DNA of 64,000 nt from Flavivirga jejuensis (GTDB lineage Bacteria; Bacteroidota; Bacteroidia; Flavobacteriales; Flavobacteriaceae), in contig NZ_JAUOEL010000003.1 in the NCBI RefSeq assembly GCF_030540765.1, positions 645,619 to 709,618 on the forward strand, written 5' to 3'. Shown here in pieces: positions 53,084 to 61,632 of this stretch. The stretch's first letter is position 1. Each line of letters starts with the position of its first letter. A program made the position numbers and the translations under genes. The notes under the pieces are model-generated. The model made no database searches, was not told where the DNA came from, and saw nothing but the letters and a program-made list of their open reading frames with translations.

Positions 53084-54913
53084 ATGACCAAACAACAAAA
53101 TACAGGGTTGGTAACCGCCAAAGAAGTCGCTAAAGCTATACAATTAAACAAATATGGAATTGTAGGTACTTTTATAGGTTGGGTTTTAATGAAAGTCCTT
53201 AAAATATCTACTTTAAATAAAGTATACAATCGTAACAAACACCTTAGCGAATTACCTTTTTTAAATAGCATTTTAGATGACTTCCAAATTAAATTCGAGA
53301 TCCCTGAAGAAGACTTAAAACGCTTACCTAAAAATGGTGCTTATATTACTATTTCTAACCATCCTCTTGGTGGTATTGATGGTATATTGCTTTTAAAGCT
53401 TATGCTAGAACAGCGAAAAGATTTTAAAATAATAGCCAATTTTTTATTGCATAGAATAAAGCCTTTAAAACCTTATATCATGCCTGTTAATCCTTTTGAG
53501 GATAGGAAAGATGTAAAGTCCAGTATTACTGGGTTTAAAAATTCTATTTTACATTTAAAAGATGGACACCCATTAGGTATTTTTCCCGCAGGCGAAGTAT
53601 CAACCTATCGCGATGGCAAATTAGTAGTTGATAAACCTTGGGAAGAAGCAGCAATGAAGTTGATTAAAAGAGCCGAGGTTCCTGTTGTTCCTATTTATTT
53701 TCATGCCAAAAACAGCAAATTATTTTACAAACTTTCTAAAATTAGTGATACGTTTAGAACGGCCAAATTACCATCAGAAGTTTTAACACAAAAGCGTAGA
53801 ACTATTAAGGTTAGAATAGGGAAACCTATCTCGGTTGCCGATCAAAAAGAACACACATCTCTCGAAGATTTCTCTGGTTTTTTAAGACGAAAGACCTATA
53901 TGTTATCGAATGCCTTTGAGGATAAATCAAAGATTTTAGATAATATCTCATCAACATTAAAGACTCCTAAAGCACCTAAACGCATTGTAACACCTGTTGA
54001 CAATATGTTGATGACAAAAGAGGTTGAAGCGCTTATTAAAAATAATTCCAGACTATTACAAAGTAAAAATTATGAAGTGTTTTTAGCAGAACCCAAAAGC
54101 ATTCCTAATATTTTACGTGAGATCGGGCGTTTGCGTGAAATTACTTTTAGAGAGGTTGGAGAAGGAACAAATGAGGCCATTGATTTAGATACTTTTGATA
54201 CCTATTACCACCATATGTTTCTTTGGGATAATGAAAAGAAATCAATAGCTGGTGCTTACCGAATGGGCTTAGGGTCTAAAATTTTTGAACGCTACGGTAT
54301 TGATGGATTTTATTTGCAAGATCTCTTTAGGTTTGAGCCCGAATTACATAAAATGATGAGCCAGTCTATTGAAATGGGAAGGGCCTTCATCATTAAAGAA
54401 TATCAACAAAAACCTATGCCTTTATTTCTACTCTGGAAAGGAATTGTGCATACTACCCTACGTTTTCCTGAGCATAAATTTTTAATTGGTGGAGTTAGTA
54501 TTAGTAATCAGTTTTCTAATTTCTCAAAATCATTAATGATTGAGTTTATGAAATCGCATTATTACGACCCTTATATTGCACAATATGTACATCCTAAAAA
54601 GGAATTTAAAGTAATACTTAAGGATGCCGACAAAGACTTTGTTTTCGATGCTACTGAAGCTGATTTAAATAAATTCGACAAGATCATAGACGAGGTAGAA
54701 CCAGGCGCTTTACGTTTACCTGTACTACTTAAAAAGTACATAAAACAAAACGCACGTTTGGTCGCCTTTAATGTAGACCCCTTATTCAACAATGCTGTTG
54801 ATGGACTTATGTATATTAAAATTGCCGATTTACCCGATAGCACTGTTCGTCCTGTTATGGAAGAATTTCAAGCAGAGTTAGAAAGCAAGTTAGAGAATAA
54901 CGGAGACGCTTAA
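53084..54913 (+). CDS. olsF: Bifunctional ornithine-lipid synthase (OlsF type)
   Basis: 609 residues. The N-terminal half is a PlsC-type O-acyltransferase with NHPLGGIDG (NHx4D) and GIFPAGEVSTYRDGK. The C-terminal half (from about residue 320) is an N-acyltransferase of the OlsB/hemolysin type (REIGRLREITFREVGEGT, YHHMFLWD, GAYRMGLG, IEMGRAFI, KGIVHTTLRFPEH). This fusion is the layout described for OlsF of Serratia and Flavobacterium johnsoniae, which acylates ornithine and then the lyso-lipid. Its product would be an aminolipid of the envelope. Its stop overlaps the convergent arsC stop by 4 bases. Confidence 0.88.
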   Translation: MTKQQNTGLVTAKEVAKAIQLNKYGIVGTFIGWVLMKVLKISTLNKVYNRNKHLSELPFLNSILDDFQIKFEIPEEDLKRLPKNGAYITISNHPLGGIDGILLLKLMLEQRKDFKIIANFLLHRIKPLKPYIMPVNPFEDRKDVKSSITGFKNSILHLKDGHPLGIFPAGEVSTYRDGKLVVDKPWEEAAMKLIKRAEVPVVPIYFHAKNSKLFYKLSKISDTFRTAKLPSEVLTQKRRTIKVRIGKPISVADQKEHTSLEDFSGFLRRKTYMLSNAFEDKSKILDNISSTLKTPKAPKRIVTPVDNMLMTKEVEALIKNNSRLLQSKNYEVFLAEPKSIPNILREIGRLREITFREVGEGTNEAIDLDTFDTYYHHMFLWDNEKKSIAGAYRMGLGSKIFERYGIDGFYLQDLFRFEPELHKMMSQSIEMGRAFIIKEYQQKPMPLFLLWKGIVHTTLRFPEHKFLIGGVSISNQFSNFSKSLMIEFMKSHYYDPYIAQYVHPKKEFKVILKDADKDFVFDATEADLNKFDKIIDEVEPGALRLPVLLKKYIKQNARLVAFNVDPLFNNAVDGLMYIKIADLPDSTVRPVMEEFQAELESKLENNGDA

Positions 54914-55335
54914 ACCAAGTTATACGTCTCCACAAACGCCTTAAAATACGTTTTTATTTCTTCTCGTGCTTTTAAAAATGCAGCATGTTTTTCTTCATCT
55001 GTACCCACTACTTTTGATGGATCGAAAAAATTATGGTGTAAACGCAATGCATTTTTACTAGGTATGTATGGGCAATTTTCATTAGCATGATCACAAACTG
55101 TAATAATATAATCATAATCTACATCGGCATATTCATCTACATGGTTAGAGGTATGATGGTCTATATTCAATCCATCTTCTTTCATAATAGCCAAAGCTCC
55201 TGGATTTAAACCATGGGTTTCTATCCCTGCACTATATACGTTAGCGGTTTTATCTTTTAAAAAATGATTTAAATACCCATGTGCCATTTGGCTTCTACAC
55301 GAATTACCTGTACACAATACTAAAATGTTTTTCAT
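54910..55335 (-). CDS. arsC: Arsenate reductase (LMW-phosphatase type)
   Basis: 141 residues from the ATG at 55335 (KNILVLCTGNSCRSQMAHGY follows), a start that gives the P-loop CTGNSCRS (CX5R) directly after the first strand. The frame is open to 55356. VDYDYIITVCDHANENCP carries the downstream cysteines needed for thioredoxin-coupled reduction. It reduces arsenate to arsenite. It is the distal gene of the ars cluster, separated from the GNAT gene by a gap with a small hairpin, and convergent with OlsF. Confidence 0.93.
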   Translation of the reverse strand: MKNILVLCTGNSCRSQMAHGYLNHFLKDKTANVYSAGIETHGLNPGALAIMKEDGLNIDHHTSNHVDEYADVDYDYIITVCDHANENCPYIPSKNALRLHHNFFDPSKVVGTDEEKHAAFLKAREEIKTYFKAFVETYNLV

Positions 55336-55355
55336 TCCTCTCTGTCTTTCAGACA

Positions 55356-55372
55356 TCTCTCCAAAGGAGAGA
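55356..55372. repeat. Short hairpin TCTCTCC-AAA-GGAGAGA
   Basis: A 7-bp stem with an AAA loop just upstream of arsC. A similar CCCTCT...AGAGGG dyad occurs near 59715-59740. Both resemble the CCTCTCC-AAAGG-AGAGG repeats common between Flavobacterial genes. Confidence 0.55.
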
Positions 55373-55504
55373 AATCACAATTATTAATTAAAATTTTATT
55401 TAAAATAGGTCTCTATTTTAACCTGTTTTTATTAGTTAAAGACAAACTAACTTAAGCCAAACAACAAAATAGTCTTAAGCCTCTGGGCTAATCTATGCCT
55501 AACA

Positions 55505-55996
55505 TTAATCTATCTTACTACTTCTTTTTTCTAGAAAATGATTATCGTACCATTTCCCATATAATTGACCAATTTTTTCACGAATACCAACAACTCTAAA
55601 TCCACATTTTAAATGCAAATTAATGCTTGCTATATTTTCTGAAAAAATATTTGCCTGTAAGGTCCAAAACTCATTAAACTCACTTTCATCAACCAATTGT
55701 TTCAACAATCTTTCTCCAATATGTTTTCCTTTAAACCCGTTTGCAACATATACGCTTACCTCTGCAACTCCTTTATAAACGTATCGTTTTGAAACTGGCA
55801 TTAAAACAGCAAACCCTACAACTTCTCCTTTTACTAAGGCTACAAATCTATAAACTGGTAAACATTTAGCATGCCATTGTTTCCAATTAGGAACTTCCGT
55901 TTCAAAAGTAGCTATTCCAGTAGCAATACCTTCTTTATAAATTTTTGAAACGGAACTCCAATCATTTTTCATTAATGCCCTAACAGCAATTTCCAT
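55505..55996 (-). CDS. GNAT acetyltransferase, PAT/ArsN-like
   Basis: 163 residues close to phosphinothricin acetyltransferase (KIYKEGIATGIATFETEVPN and then W, VYVANGFKGKHIGERLLKQL, ENIASINLHLKCGFRVVG, GQLYGKWYD). In ars clusters such genes are known as arsN, whose product acetylates the organoarsenical antibiotic arsinothricin. Its place between the ars regulator genes and arsC supports that role, though general herbicide-like amine acetylation cannot be excluded. Its start overlaps the upstream gene by 17 bases. Confidence 0.82.
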   Translation of the reverse strand: MEIAVRALMKNDWSSVSKIYKEGIATGIATFETEVPNWKQWHAKCLPVYRFVALVKGEVVGFAVLMPVSKRYVYKGVAEVSVYVANGFKGKHIGERLLKQLVDESEFNEFWTLQANIFSENIASINLHLKCGFRVVGIREKIGQLYGKWYDNHFLEKRSSKID

Positions 55997-56477
55997 TAGG
56001 AGAACAACAAGGTTCTGTACTTGTAGACACCGTTTCTAATGTTTCTGGTACACCACAAAGTTCTTTTGCTTTACAATCCGTTTTTTCGATGGCTAATTTA
56101 ATTATTAAATTGTTTTCTCTTATTTCAAAATCGTTAACAAACAGTTGTGCTGTGTGAAATGTTGCATTACTATATTCAAATTTAACCTCAGCATCTAAAA
56201 CATAAGGTTTCATTTTTCCAACTTTGTTTAAAATAGCTAAGCCCTTATAAACAGACATGTATTCTGTTTTTCCTAATTCACTAGGGCTTTCCCAAAGTTG
56301 AATAATCGTTTCTTTCCATGTGTCCACTTGGGATCCACAATCAACAGAATCAATTGCTACATGTTTTACCTCTGTAATATGATAATTAGCTCCAACCAAT
56401 AAATTTGGTGCATATTCAAACAATAACGATTTATCTTGGTTCTGTTCTAATACTTTAAATAATTCTTTCGTTTTCAT
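55980..56477 (-). CDS. DUF6428-like protein of the ars cluster
   Basis: 165 residues with no membrane segment, beginning KTKELFKVLEQNQDKSLLFE and containing a region (LLVGANYHITEVKHVAIDSV) followed by VDTWKETIIQLWES. It matches the small proteins annotated DUF6428 next to arsR in Bacteroidota. The tail EPCCSPNGNCC has four cysteines, suitable for a trivalent arsenic or other soft-metal site. It follows arsR by 87 bases on the minus strand and overlaps the GNAT gene. Role unknown; an arsenite-binding helper is an inference. Confidence 0.78.
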   Translation of the reverse strand: MKTKELFKVLEQNQDKSLLFEYAPNLLVGANYHITEVKHVAIDSVDCGSQVDTWKETIIQLWESPSELGKTEYMSVYKGLAILNKVGKMKPYVLDAEVKFEYSNATFHTAQLFVNDFEIRENNLIIKLAIEKTDCKAKELCGVPETLETVSTSTEPCCSPNGNCC

Positions 56478-56563
56478 TTTTATTTAGATTTAGATTCTCG
56501 TTTTAACGGGAATAATAATTTTAACGGAAACTTTAAGGAAAGCCTCAAGAAATCATTTTTCAA

Positions 56564-56887
56564 TTAGCAACAATTCGATTTTGTTGTGTTAAAAAATGAA
56601 TTTAATTGATTTTGAATGACACTCCATCGTCCAACATCAATACAGTAGCACATACTTTTACCTTCTATTTCGCCATGTAACAAGCCAATGCTTTTAAGCT
56701 CTTTTAAATGTTGAGAAATTGTGGCTTGTGCCAAGCCTATTTCCTCAACCAAATCATTACAGATACAAGCATTTTGGCTACTAATGTATTGTAATATCGC
56801 TACTCTAGCAGGGTGACCTAAGACCTTAAAAAACTGAGCCAAGTCGTTTTGCTTGTCTGTAAATATTTGAGTTTTAGTAATTCCCAT
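56564..56887 (-). CDS. arsR: ArsR/SmtB-family repressor
   Basis: 107 residues. A winged helix-turn-helix (VLGHPARVAILQYISSQNAC, LVEEIGLAQATISQHLKELK, SIGLLHGEIEGKSMCYCID) carries the metal-sensing CxC (NACICND) at the recognition helix start and extra C-terminal cysteines (SNCC). Metal binding to these cysteines would release DNA and switch on the ars genes. It is the first gene of the cluster. The T-rich gap to the divergent DUF805 gene probably holds its own operator. Confidence 0.92.
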   Translation of the reverse strand: MGITKTQIFTDKQNDLAQFFKVLGHPARVAILQYISSQNACICNDLVEEIGLAQATISQHLKELKSIGLLHGEIEGKSMCYCIDVGRWSVIQNQLNSFFNTTKSNCC

Positions 56888-56984
56888 TCTTTTTTAATAT
56901 TTATATATTGCAATATTACGATAATAAATTTAAATAAAAAAAGTTATCTTTAAAAAATTATTAACCCAAAAATCAACTATTATT

Positions 56985-57347
56985 ATGAATTGGTACTTAA
57001 AAGCATTAAAACACTACGCAACCTTTTCTGGAAGAGCCAGACGAAAAGAATATTGGGTGTTTCTCTTATTCAATATTATTATTATTTATGGGCTTATCTT
57101 TCTCGCAATAGGATTAGAAATGCCTTCTTTTTTTGCTTTATACGCTATATATGTTTTTGCAATTTTAATTCCTTCGCTTGCTGTTGGAGTAAGAAGAATG
57201 CATGATGCTGGTAAAAGCGGTTGGTATTTATTAATACCTATATACAGTTTAATTTTAGCTTGTACAGACAGTGAAGCTGGTTCTAACAAATGGGGACCGA
57301 ATCCAAAGTCTGATGCTGAAGAAATAGACCTAATTGGTCAAGAATAG
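56985..57347 (+). CDS. DUF805 membrane protein
   Basis: 120 residues with three membrane helices. FSGRARRKEYWVFLLFN near the start and AVGVRRMHDAGKSGWYLLIP are the fixed DUF805 motifs. GSNKWGPNPK near the end is also family-typical. These small inner-membrane proteins are widespread and of unknown role. It is a single-gene transcript, divergent from arsR and ending in a strong terminator. Confidence 0.93.
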   Translation: MNWYLKALKHYATFSGRARRKEYWVFLLFNIIIIYGLIFLAIGLEMPSFFALYAIYVFAILIPSLAVGVRRMHDAGKSGWYLLIPIYSLILACTDSEAGSNKWGPNPKSDAEEIDLIGQE

Positions 57348-57368
57348 GCATTATTTAGTATAAAAAAC

Positions 57369-57399
57369 AAAAATCCAGAAATAAAATTTCTGGATTTTT
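57369..57399. terminator. Terminator of the DUF805 gene
   Basis: AAAAATCCAGAAA (57369-57381) and TTTCTGGATTTTT (57387-57399) pair around the loop TAAAA, with an added T-run. Confidence 0.9.
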
Positions 57400-57550
57400 T
57401 TATTTATTATTAAAGAGGTATTAGCATATATATCCTTCAAAGTTATCGACAAACATTTTAAATCAAAATTCTGTCTTTAAGATTCTTGTTTGCCAACAAA
57501 CGGGTTAATCTCAATAGATGCTTAGAACAAAACTCAGGGATTCTTTCTTA

Positions 57551-58003
57551 TTAAAACCAAGGTTTTTGACCTACTTGGTATGTATTATAAAACTCTTCAT
57601 CAGATTTAGTAAGATAAATAATGCCCTCTATTAGTCCTATAAGTCCTGTTAATCCAGCTCCTAGACCACAAGTGATAAACCCAAGAACGAAAGTAACTAC
57701 TAGTAAAATAATGCCTTCCTTATTATATCCTAAAATAAATTTATGTATTCCAAAAGGCCCTAATATAATAGCTAAAACCCCTGCTAATACTTTTTTATTT
57801 TCACCAGTTACGTTATTAAAAGTTTCTTTAGCACCATCAGCAAAATCGGAAGCAGATTCTTTAACATCTTCGAATGTTTCTTTTGCCTTTTCTGTGGCTT
57901 CATCTGCAAATTCCCCTGCCTTATCGGCTGCTTTTTTTGCACCTTCTTTAGCATCTCCTAACATATCGTTAAGATCGTCACTTAAATTCTTTTCATCAGA
58001 CAT
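57551..58003 (-). CDS. TM2-domain protein with helical N-terminus
   Basis: 150 residues. The first 70 are a charged, Ala/Lys/Glu-rich helix resembling LEA or YtxH-like stress proteins (KKAADKAGEFADEATEKAKE). The rest is a TM2 domain: KKVLAGVLAIILGPFGIHKF, LGYNKEGIILLVV and the second helix, with the DxF-like turn. It ends NTYQVGQKPWF. The function of TM2 proteins in bacteria is unknown. It lies next to another helical stress-like gene on the same strand, 92 bases apart, suggesting a shared role. Confidence 0.85.
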   Translation of the reverse strand: MSDEKNLSDDLNDMLGDAKEGAKKAADKAGEFADEATEKAKETFEDVKESASDFADGAKETFNNVTGENKKVLAGVLAIILGPFGIHKFILGYNKEGIILLVVTFVLGFITCGLGAGLTGLIGLIEGIIYLTKSDEEFYNTYQVGQKPWF

Positions 58004-58094
58004 AATAATATTTTTAAATTTTAGGTTAGAATATAAAGGTAATAAAAAATTAAACTCATTTATAAAACTATCACACTAACAAGTAGTTAATAAT

Positions 58095-58457
58095 TCAATT
58101 TTTATCAAAAATCTTTTTTAAAAACCCTTTAGTTTTTTTTGATACTTCAGTTAAAGTCTCTTTAGTTTCTTCAGCAAATTCTTCTAATTTATCATTTGCT
58201 TCTGCATATTTTTCTTTGGCTTCAACAGAAAGTTTAGCTCCTTTTTCTTTAGCTATTTCTGTAAACCCTTCTAATTTTTCGTTCGCATCTTCTAAAAGCT
58301 CATTGGCTTTTTCTTTAGTTTTATAAAAAATTTCTTTGGCTTCTGCTTTTAATTTTTCAGCTTTATCATACTCATTACTCTCATAAGAATCGCCTTTTAT
58401 AACTTCAGCTTCATAAACTTTATCATTTGCTTCATTCTTTTTAGGTTCTTCAGACAT
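58095..58457 (-). CDS. Charged helical (YtxH/LEA-like) protein
   Basis: 120 residues almost entirely of Lys/Glu/Ala heptad-like repeats (AEKLKAEAKEIFYKTKEKAN, AKEKGAKLSVEAKEKYAEAN). No signal or membrane segment. Such sequences resemble the repeats of late-embryogenesis or CsbD-like stress proteins. The sequence overlaps in style with the N-terminus of the neighbouring TM2 protein. Function unknown; general stress protection is the usual inference. Confidence 0.75.
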   Translation of the reverse strand: MSEEPKKNEANDKVYEAEVIKGDSYESNEYDKAEKLKAEAKEIFYKTKEKANELLEDANEKLEGFTEIAKEKGAKLSVEAKEKYAEANDKLEEFAEETKETLTEVSKKTKGFLKKIFDKN

Positions 58458-58534
58458 AACTATTCACTTTTAATACATTCTATCTATATGTCTATCAACT
58501 TATAATAATGTTACAGAAAATGAACTATAGAAAA

Positions 58535-59299
58535 TTACCTAAATAACATAACAACACCTCCAAGTGCCGTGACAATTAATATAAAGCGCCTATAGTTTAT
58601 ATTAGAAATTAATTTCACAATAGCAACTCCTGTGAAAAAGCCAATAATTATAGACGGTATTAAAATAGTGTTTAAAACAAGTGTTTCTTTGCTAACTGTT
58701 TTCCAAACAAAAAGGTGAAAGGGTAACTTAAATACATTAATAATAAAAAACAGCCATGCAGCTGTTCCTATAAACTCATTTTTTGGTAAACGCATAGCCA
58801 AAAAATAAATATTAGAGATAGGGCCTGCCAAATTACCAACCATGGTTGTAAATCCAGCTAAAAACCCAACACTACTAGAAAACAATTTGTTATTTGGTAT
58901 TTCATTAGACTTTCTGTTTTCTGTATAAAACATAATGAATACAGAAACAATTATAATAGCCGCCATAATTCTTTTGAATAGGACTTCAGAAATACTGTTC
59001 CCTAACCAAACGCCTACTAAAACACCAACAATCATCCATGGCATTAACTTTTTTATATACCTCCATTGGGCATGTCTATTATAATATATCACCGCAAAAA
59101 TATCGGCTACAATTAACATGGGGAGTAAAACTCCTGTTGAGGCTTTCTCTCCAAAAACAAAGGCAAGTATAACCACTATTATAATACCTATTCCTTTAAT
59201 TCCCGATTTGGATAATCCCAATAAAAAAACCGCAAAACAAATGGCAACCCATTGTAATGCAGTTAAATTATATGATTGAAGTATTTCTAAATAAGTCAA
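58535..59299 (-). CDS. TauE/SafE-family exporter
   Basis: 254 residues with about eight membrane helices. FLLGLSKSGIKGIGIIIVVI near the start and GFLAGFTTMVGNLAGPISNI in the middle are the duplicated TauE/SafE motifs. Members export sulfite, sulfoacetate or other organic anions. It stands 23 bases after the VOC gene stop on the same strand, so it may be the last gene of the small operon starting at 59708. Substrate unknown. Confidence 0.9.
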   Translation of the reverse strand: MTYLEILQSYNLTALQWVAICFAVFLLGLSKSGIKGIGIIIVVILAFVFGEKASTGVLLPMLIVADIFAVIYYNRHAQWRYIKKLMPWMIVGVLVGVWLGNSISEVLFKRIMAAIIIVSVFIMFYTENRKSNEIPNNKLFSSSVGFLAGFTTMVGNLAGPISNIYFLAMRLPKNEFIGTAAWLFFIINVFKLPFHLFVWKTVSKETLVLNTILIPSIIIGFFTGVAIVKLISNINYRRFILIVTALGGVVMLFR

Positions 59300-59321
59300 A
59301 TTATTTATGCTTGGAGCTAAA

Positions 59322-59708
59322 TTACAAAAAGGCTTTATCTATTGGTTCCCAAAGTTCAATTTTATTGCCATCATTATCTAAAATCCAACCAAATTTCCCG
59401 TATTCGTATTCCTCAACCTCCCCAACAATGGTAACGCCTTCTTCTTTTAACACTTGCAATAATTCATGTAAATTTTCAACACGGTAATTAAACATGAAAT
59501 CTTTATTAGACGGCTCATAATATTTTGTATCTGCCGAAAACGGACTCCATTGTGTAGAACAATCATTGCCTTCTTTATCTTTCCACCAAAAAGTACAACC
59601 ATGATCGTCTGTATTAAACCCTAAATGTTTTTTATACCAATCTTTCGATGCTTTAGGGTCTTTTGTTTTAAAAAACAACCCTCCAATTCCTGTGACGCGT
59701 TTCTTCAT
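59322..59708 (-). CDS. VOC-family (glyoxalase/bleomycin-resistance-like) protein
   Basis: 128 residues with the beta-alpha-beta-beta-beta pattern of the vicinal-oxygen-chelate fold: GIGGLFFKTKDPKASKDWYK, LGFNTDDHGCTFWW, VEEYEYGKFGWILDNDGNKI and ELWEP, with the C-terminal Glu a metal ligand. It could be an enzyme or a small-molecule binding protein. A short CCCTCT/AGAGGG repeat separates it from the gene upstream. Confidence 0.85.
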   Translation of the reverse strand: MKKRVTGIGGLFFKTKDPKASKDWYKKHLGFNTDDHGCTFWWKDKEGNDCSTQWSPFSADTKYYEPSNKDFMFNYRVENLHELLQVLKEEGVTIVGEVEEYEYGKFGWILDNDGNKIELWEPIDKAFL

Positions 59709-59756
59709 TCCTTTCCCTAACCCTCTCTAAAGAAGAGGGATTTATTTGATTAAACT

Positions 59757-60212
59757 TTATTTTTTAATTGCTGATTCGTAAATATTTACCCATTCTTCCG
59801 TAGTCACTTTAGCCGTTAACTCCCCTATTAACTCAAAAGGAATATCATTCATCTTTTTAAAACGAATACAACTTTTTCCCATATCTAACTTGTACTTACA
59901 TTGCTTAGTATATTCTGAGGTGAACCAATCCATCAATTCTTTTTTTGAATAAAGCACCATACTATAAACGGCTATAAAATTCTTTTGTGAAGCCAAATTC
60001 ATAAACGGTAATGGTAATTTAGGATCACAGTGATACCCATTTGGATAGACAGCATGCGGTATAACATAACCTAGCATACCATAACTCATTTGTTCTACTA
60101 CGCCTTTTGGCAGGTTATCTAAAATTTGTTGCCTTAATTTATTAATTGGTTCTTTTCTATCTTCTGGTAATTCATCCAAATACTGTTGTGCTGATGTCGC
60201 TTTAGATTGCAT
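59757..60212 (-). CDS. DUF1801 protein
   Basis: 151 residues. The opening (QQYLDELPEDRKEPINKLRQ) and the core GVVEQMSYGMLGYVIPHAVY with IAVYSMVLYSKKEL are characteristic of DUF1801 (YdhG/YobI-like iron-chaperone fold, frataxin-like). It ends IYESAIKK. Five bases separate it from the DUF4199 gene. Function unknown. Confidence 0.85.
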   Translation of the reverse strand: MQSKATSAQQYLDELPEDRKEPINKLRQQILDNLPKGVVEQMSYGMLGYVIPHAVYPNGYHCDPKLPLPFMNLASQKNFIAVYSMVLYSKKELMDWFTSEYTKQCKYKLDMGKSCIRFKKMNDIPFELIGELTAKVTTEEWVNIYESAIKK

Positions 60213-60217
60213 GGTGT

Positions 60218-60727
60218 TTAGTTTTTACGTTGTAAAATTAAAGATGACAATAAAGATACTATTATTCCTATTGCGAATACTGTTGTAAACATAATTGCCC
60301 AAGTAAATACTGGATTTTCAAACAGTTTCATTTGTTTTTCTAATGTTGCTTTTTCTAACTCAAATTCATTTGCCGACAATGTATTTTTCATACCCTCTAA
60401 AGCATATTCTTTATATTCAACAACAAAGTCGGGATTTATCATGGTTACATAAACAACATCAAGCAGACCAATTACAATTCCTGAAATTGCAGAAATTGTT
60501 AAACCAATAAGTAATGCTTTTTTAAATGAAATAACACCGTTATTTATTTGGTCTCTAAAATGTTTTATCCCAAAAAACACAAATGATAGTGAAGCTAAAA
60601 TAGATGCGTAACCGAAAATTTCTAAGATCGAAAAACCAATACCCCAATCGAAAAAGTGTCCACCTATAAATAAAAGTCCGCCAACCAGAGCTGCGTAACC
60701 ACCAAATTTTTTAATTGTATTTTGCAT
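60218..60727 (-). CDS. DUF4199 membrane protein
   Basis: 169 residues with four membrane helices (FGGYAALVGGLLFIGGHFFD, FGYASILASLSFVFFGIKHF, KKALLIGLTISAISGIVIGL, FTWAIMFTTVFAIGIIVSLL). The layout and the FKKALLIGLTIS motif match DUF4199, a family almost confined to Bacteroidota. The stop and start in the following DUF1801 gene are five bases apart. Unknown role. Confidence 0.82.
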   Translation of the reverse strand: MQNTIKKFGGYAALVGGLLFIGGHFFDWGIGFSILEIFGYASILASLSFVFFGIKHFRDQINNGVISFKKALLIGLTISAISGIVIGLLDVVYVTMINPDFVVEYKEYALEGMKNTLSANEFELEKATLEKQMKLFENPVFTWAIMFTTVFAIGIIVSLLSSLILQRKN

Positions 60728-60742
60728 AACTTCTGTGTTAAA

Positions 60743-61114
60743 TTAAACGTGTTGATCGATAAGAATAGCATTACCATCAGGATCCTTTATAACAAAACTT
60801 GCTGGACCTATAGTACTTTCATCTGCTTCTTGTTCAAATTTGATATTTTTACTTTTTAAATGCTTTTGAATAGCACGAACATCTGTAAAAGAATCCAGCT
60901 TATTGGCATTTTCATCCCAACCAGGGTTGAAGGTTAAAATATTATCTTCAAACATCCCTTGAAAAAGCCCTATTAAAGTATTACCATTTTTCATGATGAG
61001 ATAATTTCTTTCTAAATCGCCAGCGAAAACCTTAAAACCTAAGTTTTCATAAAACACTTTTGAAGCGTTAATATCTTTAACACTTAAACTTACCGAAAAT
61101 GCACCTAATGTCAT
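60743..61114 (-). CDS. VOC-family protein (second)
   Basis: 123 residues of the glyoxalase/dioxygenase fold. GAFSVSLSVKDINASKVFYE, NLGFKVFAGD and IGPASFVIKDPDGNAILIDQ mark the two halves. Compared with the VOC protein at 59322 it is a different subgroup. It lies 15 bases before the DUF4199 gene in the same direction. Substrate unknown. Confidence 0.88.
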   Translation of the reverse strand: MTLGAFSVSLSVKDINASKVFYENLGFKVFAGDLERNYLIMKNGNTLIGLFQGMFEDNILTFNPGWDENANKLDSFTDVRAIQKHLKSKNIKFEQEADESTIGPASFVIKDPDGNAILIDQHV

Positions 61115-61212
61115 ATTGCTTATTTTTAAAATAATTATTCATAAAACTACAAGTGATTGTTAAAATCGACTTCATACTAAAGTACCAAATGCTTAATACT
61201 TTAGTTCTAAAA

Positions 61213-61623
61213 CTATAAAATCTTATGGTCTTTTGCAATTTGAACAGCCTGTGTTCTTCTTTTTGCATTAAGTTTTACTAATAGATTAGAAACGTGCGTT
61301 TTGATTGTGCTTTCTGATAAAAATAATTTTTCGGCAATTTCTTTATTGGATAATCCTTCTGAAATAGCTTGAAGCACCTCATATTCGCGAGAAGTAATTT
61401 CTAGTTTTTTAATTTTTTGGTGATCGATTACTTTAGAAATAATCTTTGGCTTATGAAGGCTCTTTTTATTGATATAAATACCTATAATAAAAAACAGAAT
61501 AGCGATAGCCATTATAATAAACTCTATTGAAGTATCCCCAAGAAGCAAAGCATATTTGCTAATCTTAAAAATAACATAAAGTGCAACGGTTAAAAGTGTA
61601 AAAACTAAAATAGTTTTTTTCAT
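61213..61623 (-). CDS. Membrane-anchored LuxR-type transcription factor
   Basis: 136 residues. Two N-terminal membrane helices (ILVFTLLTVALYVIFKISKY and FIIMAIAILFFIIGIYI) are followed directly by a LuxR helix-turn-helix (LEITSREYEVLQAISEGLSN, EIAEKLFLSESTIKTHVSNL, LVKLNAKRRTQAV). No receiver or kinase part exists. Attaching such a DNA-binding domain to the membrane with no other module is compact. It is first in a row of small minus-strand genes (VOC, DUF4199, DUF1801, VOC, TauE), which may be its targets. Confidence 0.85.
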   Translation of the reverse strand: MKKTILVFTLLTVALYVIFKISKYALLLGDTSIEFIIMAIAILFFIIGIYINKKSLHKPKIISKVIDHQKIKKLEITSREYEVLQAISEGLSNKEIAEKLFLSESTIKTHVSNLLVKLNAKRRTQAVQIAKDHKIL

Positions 61624-61632
61624 ATGCTAAAT

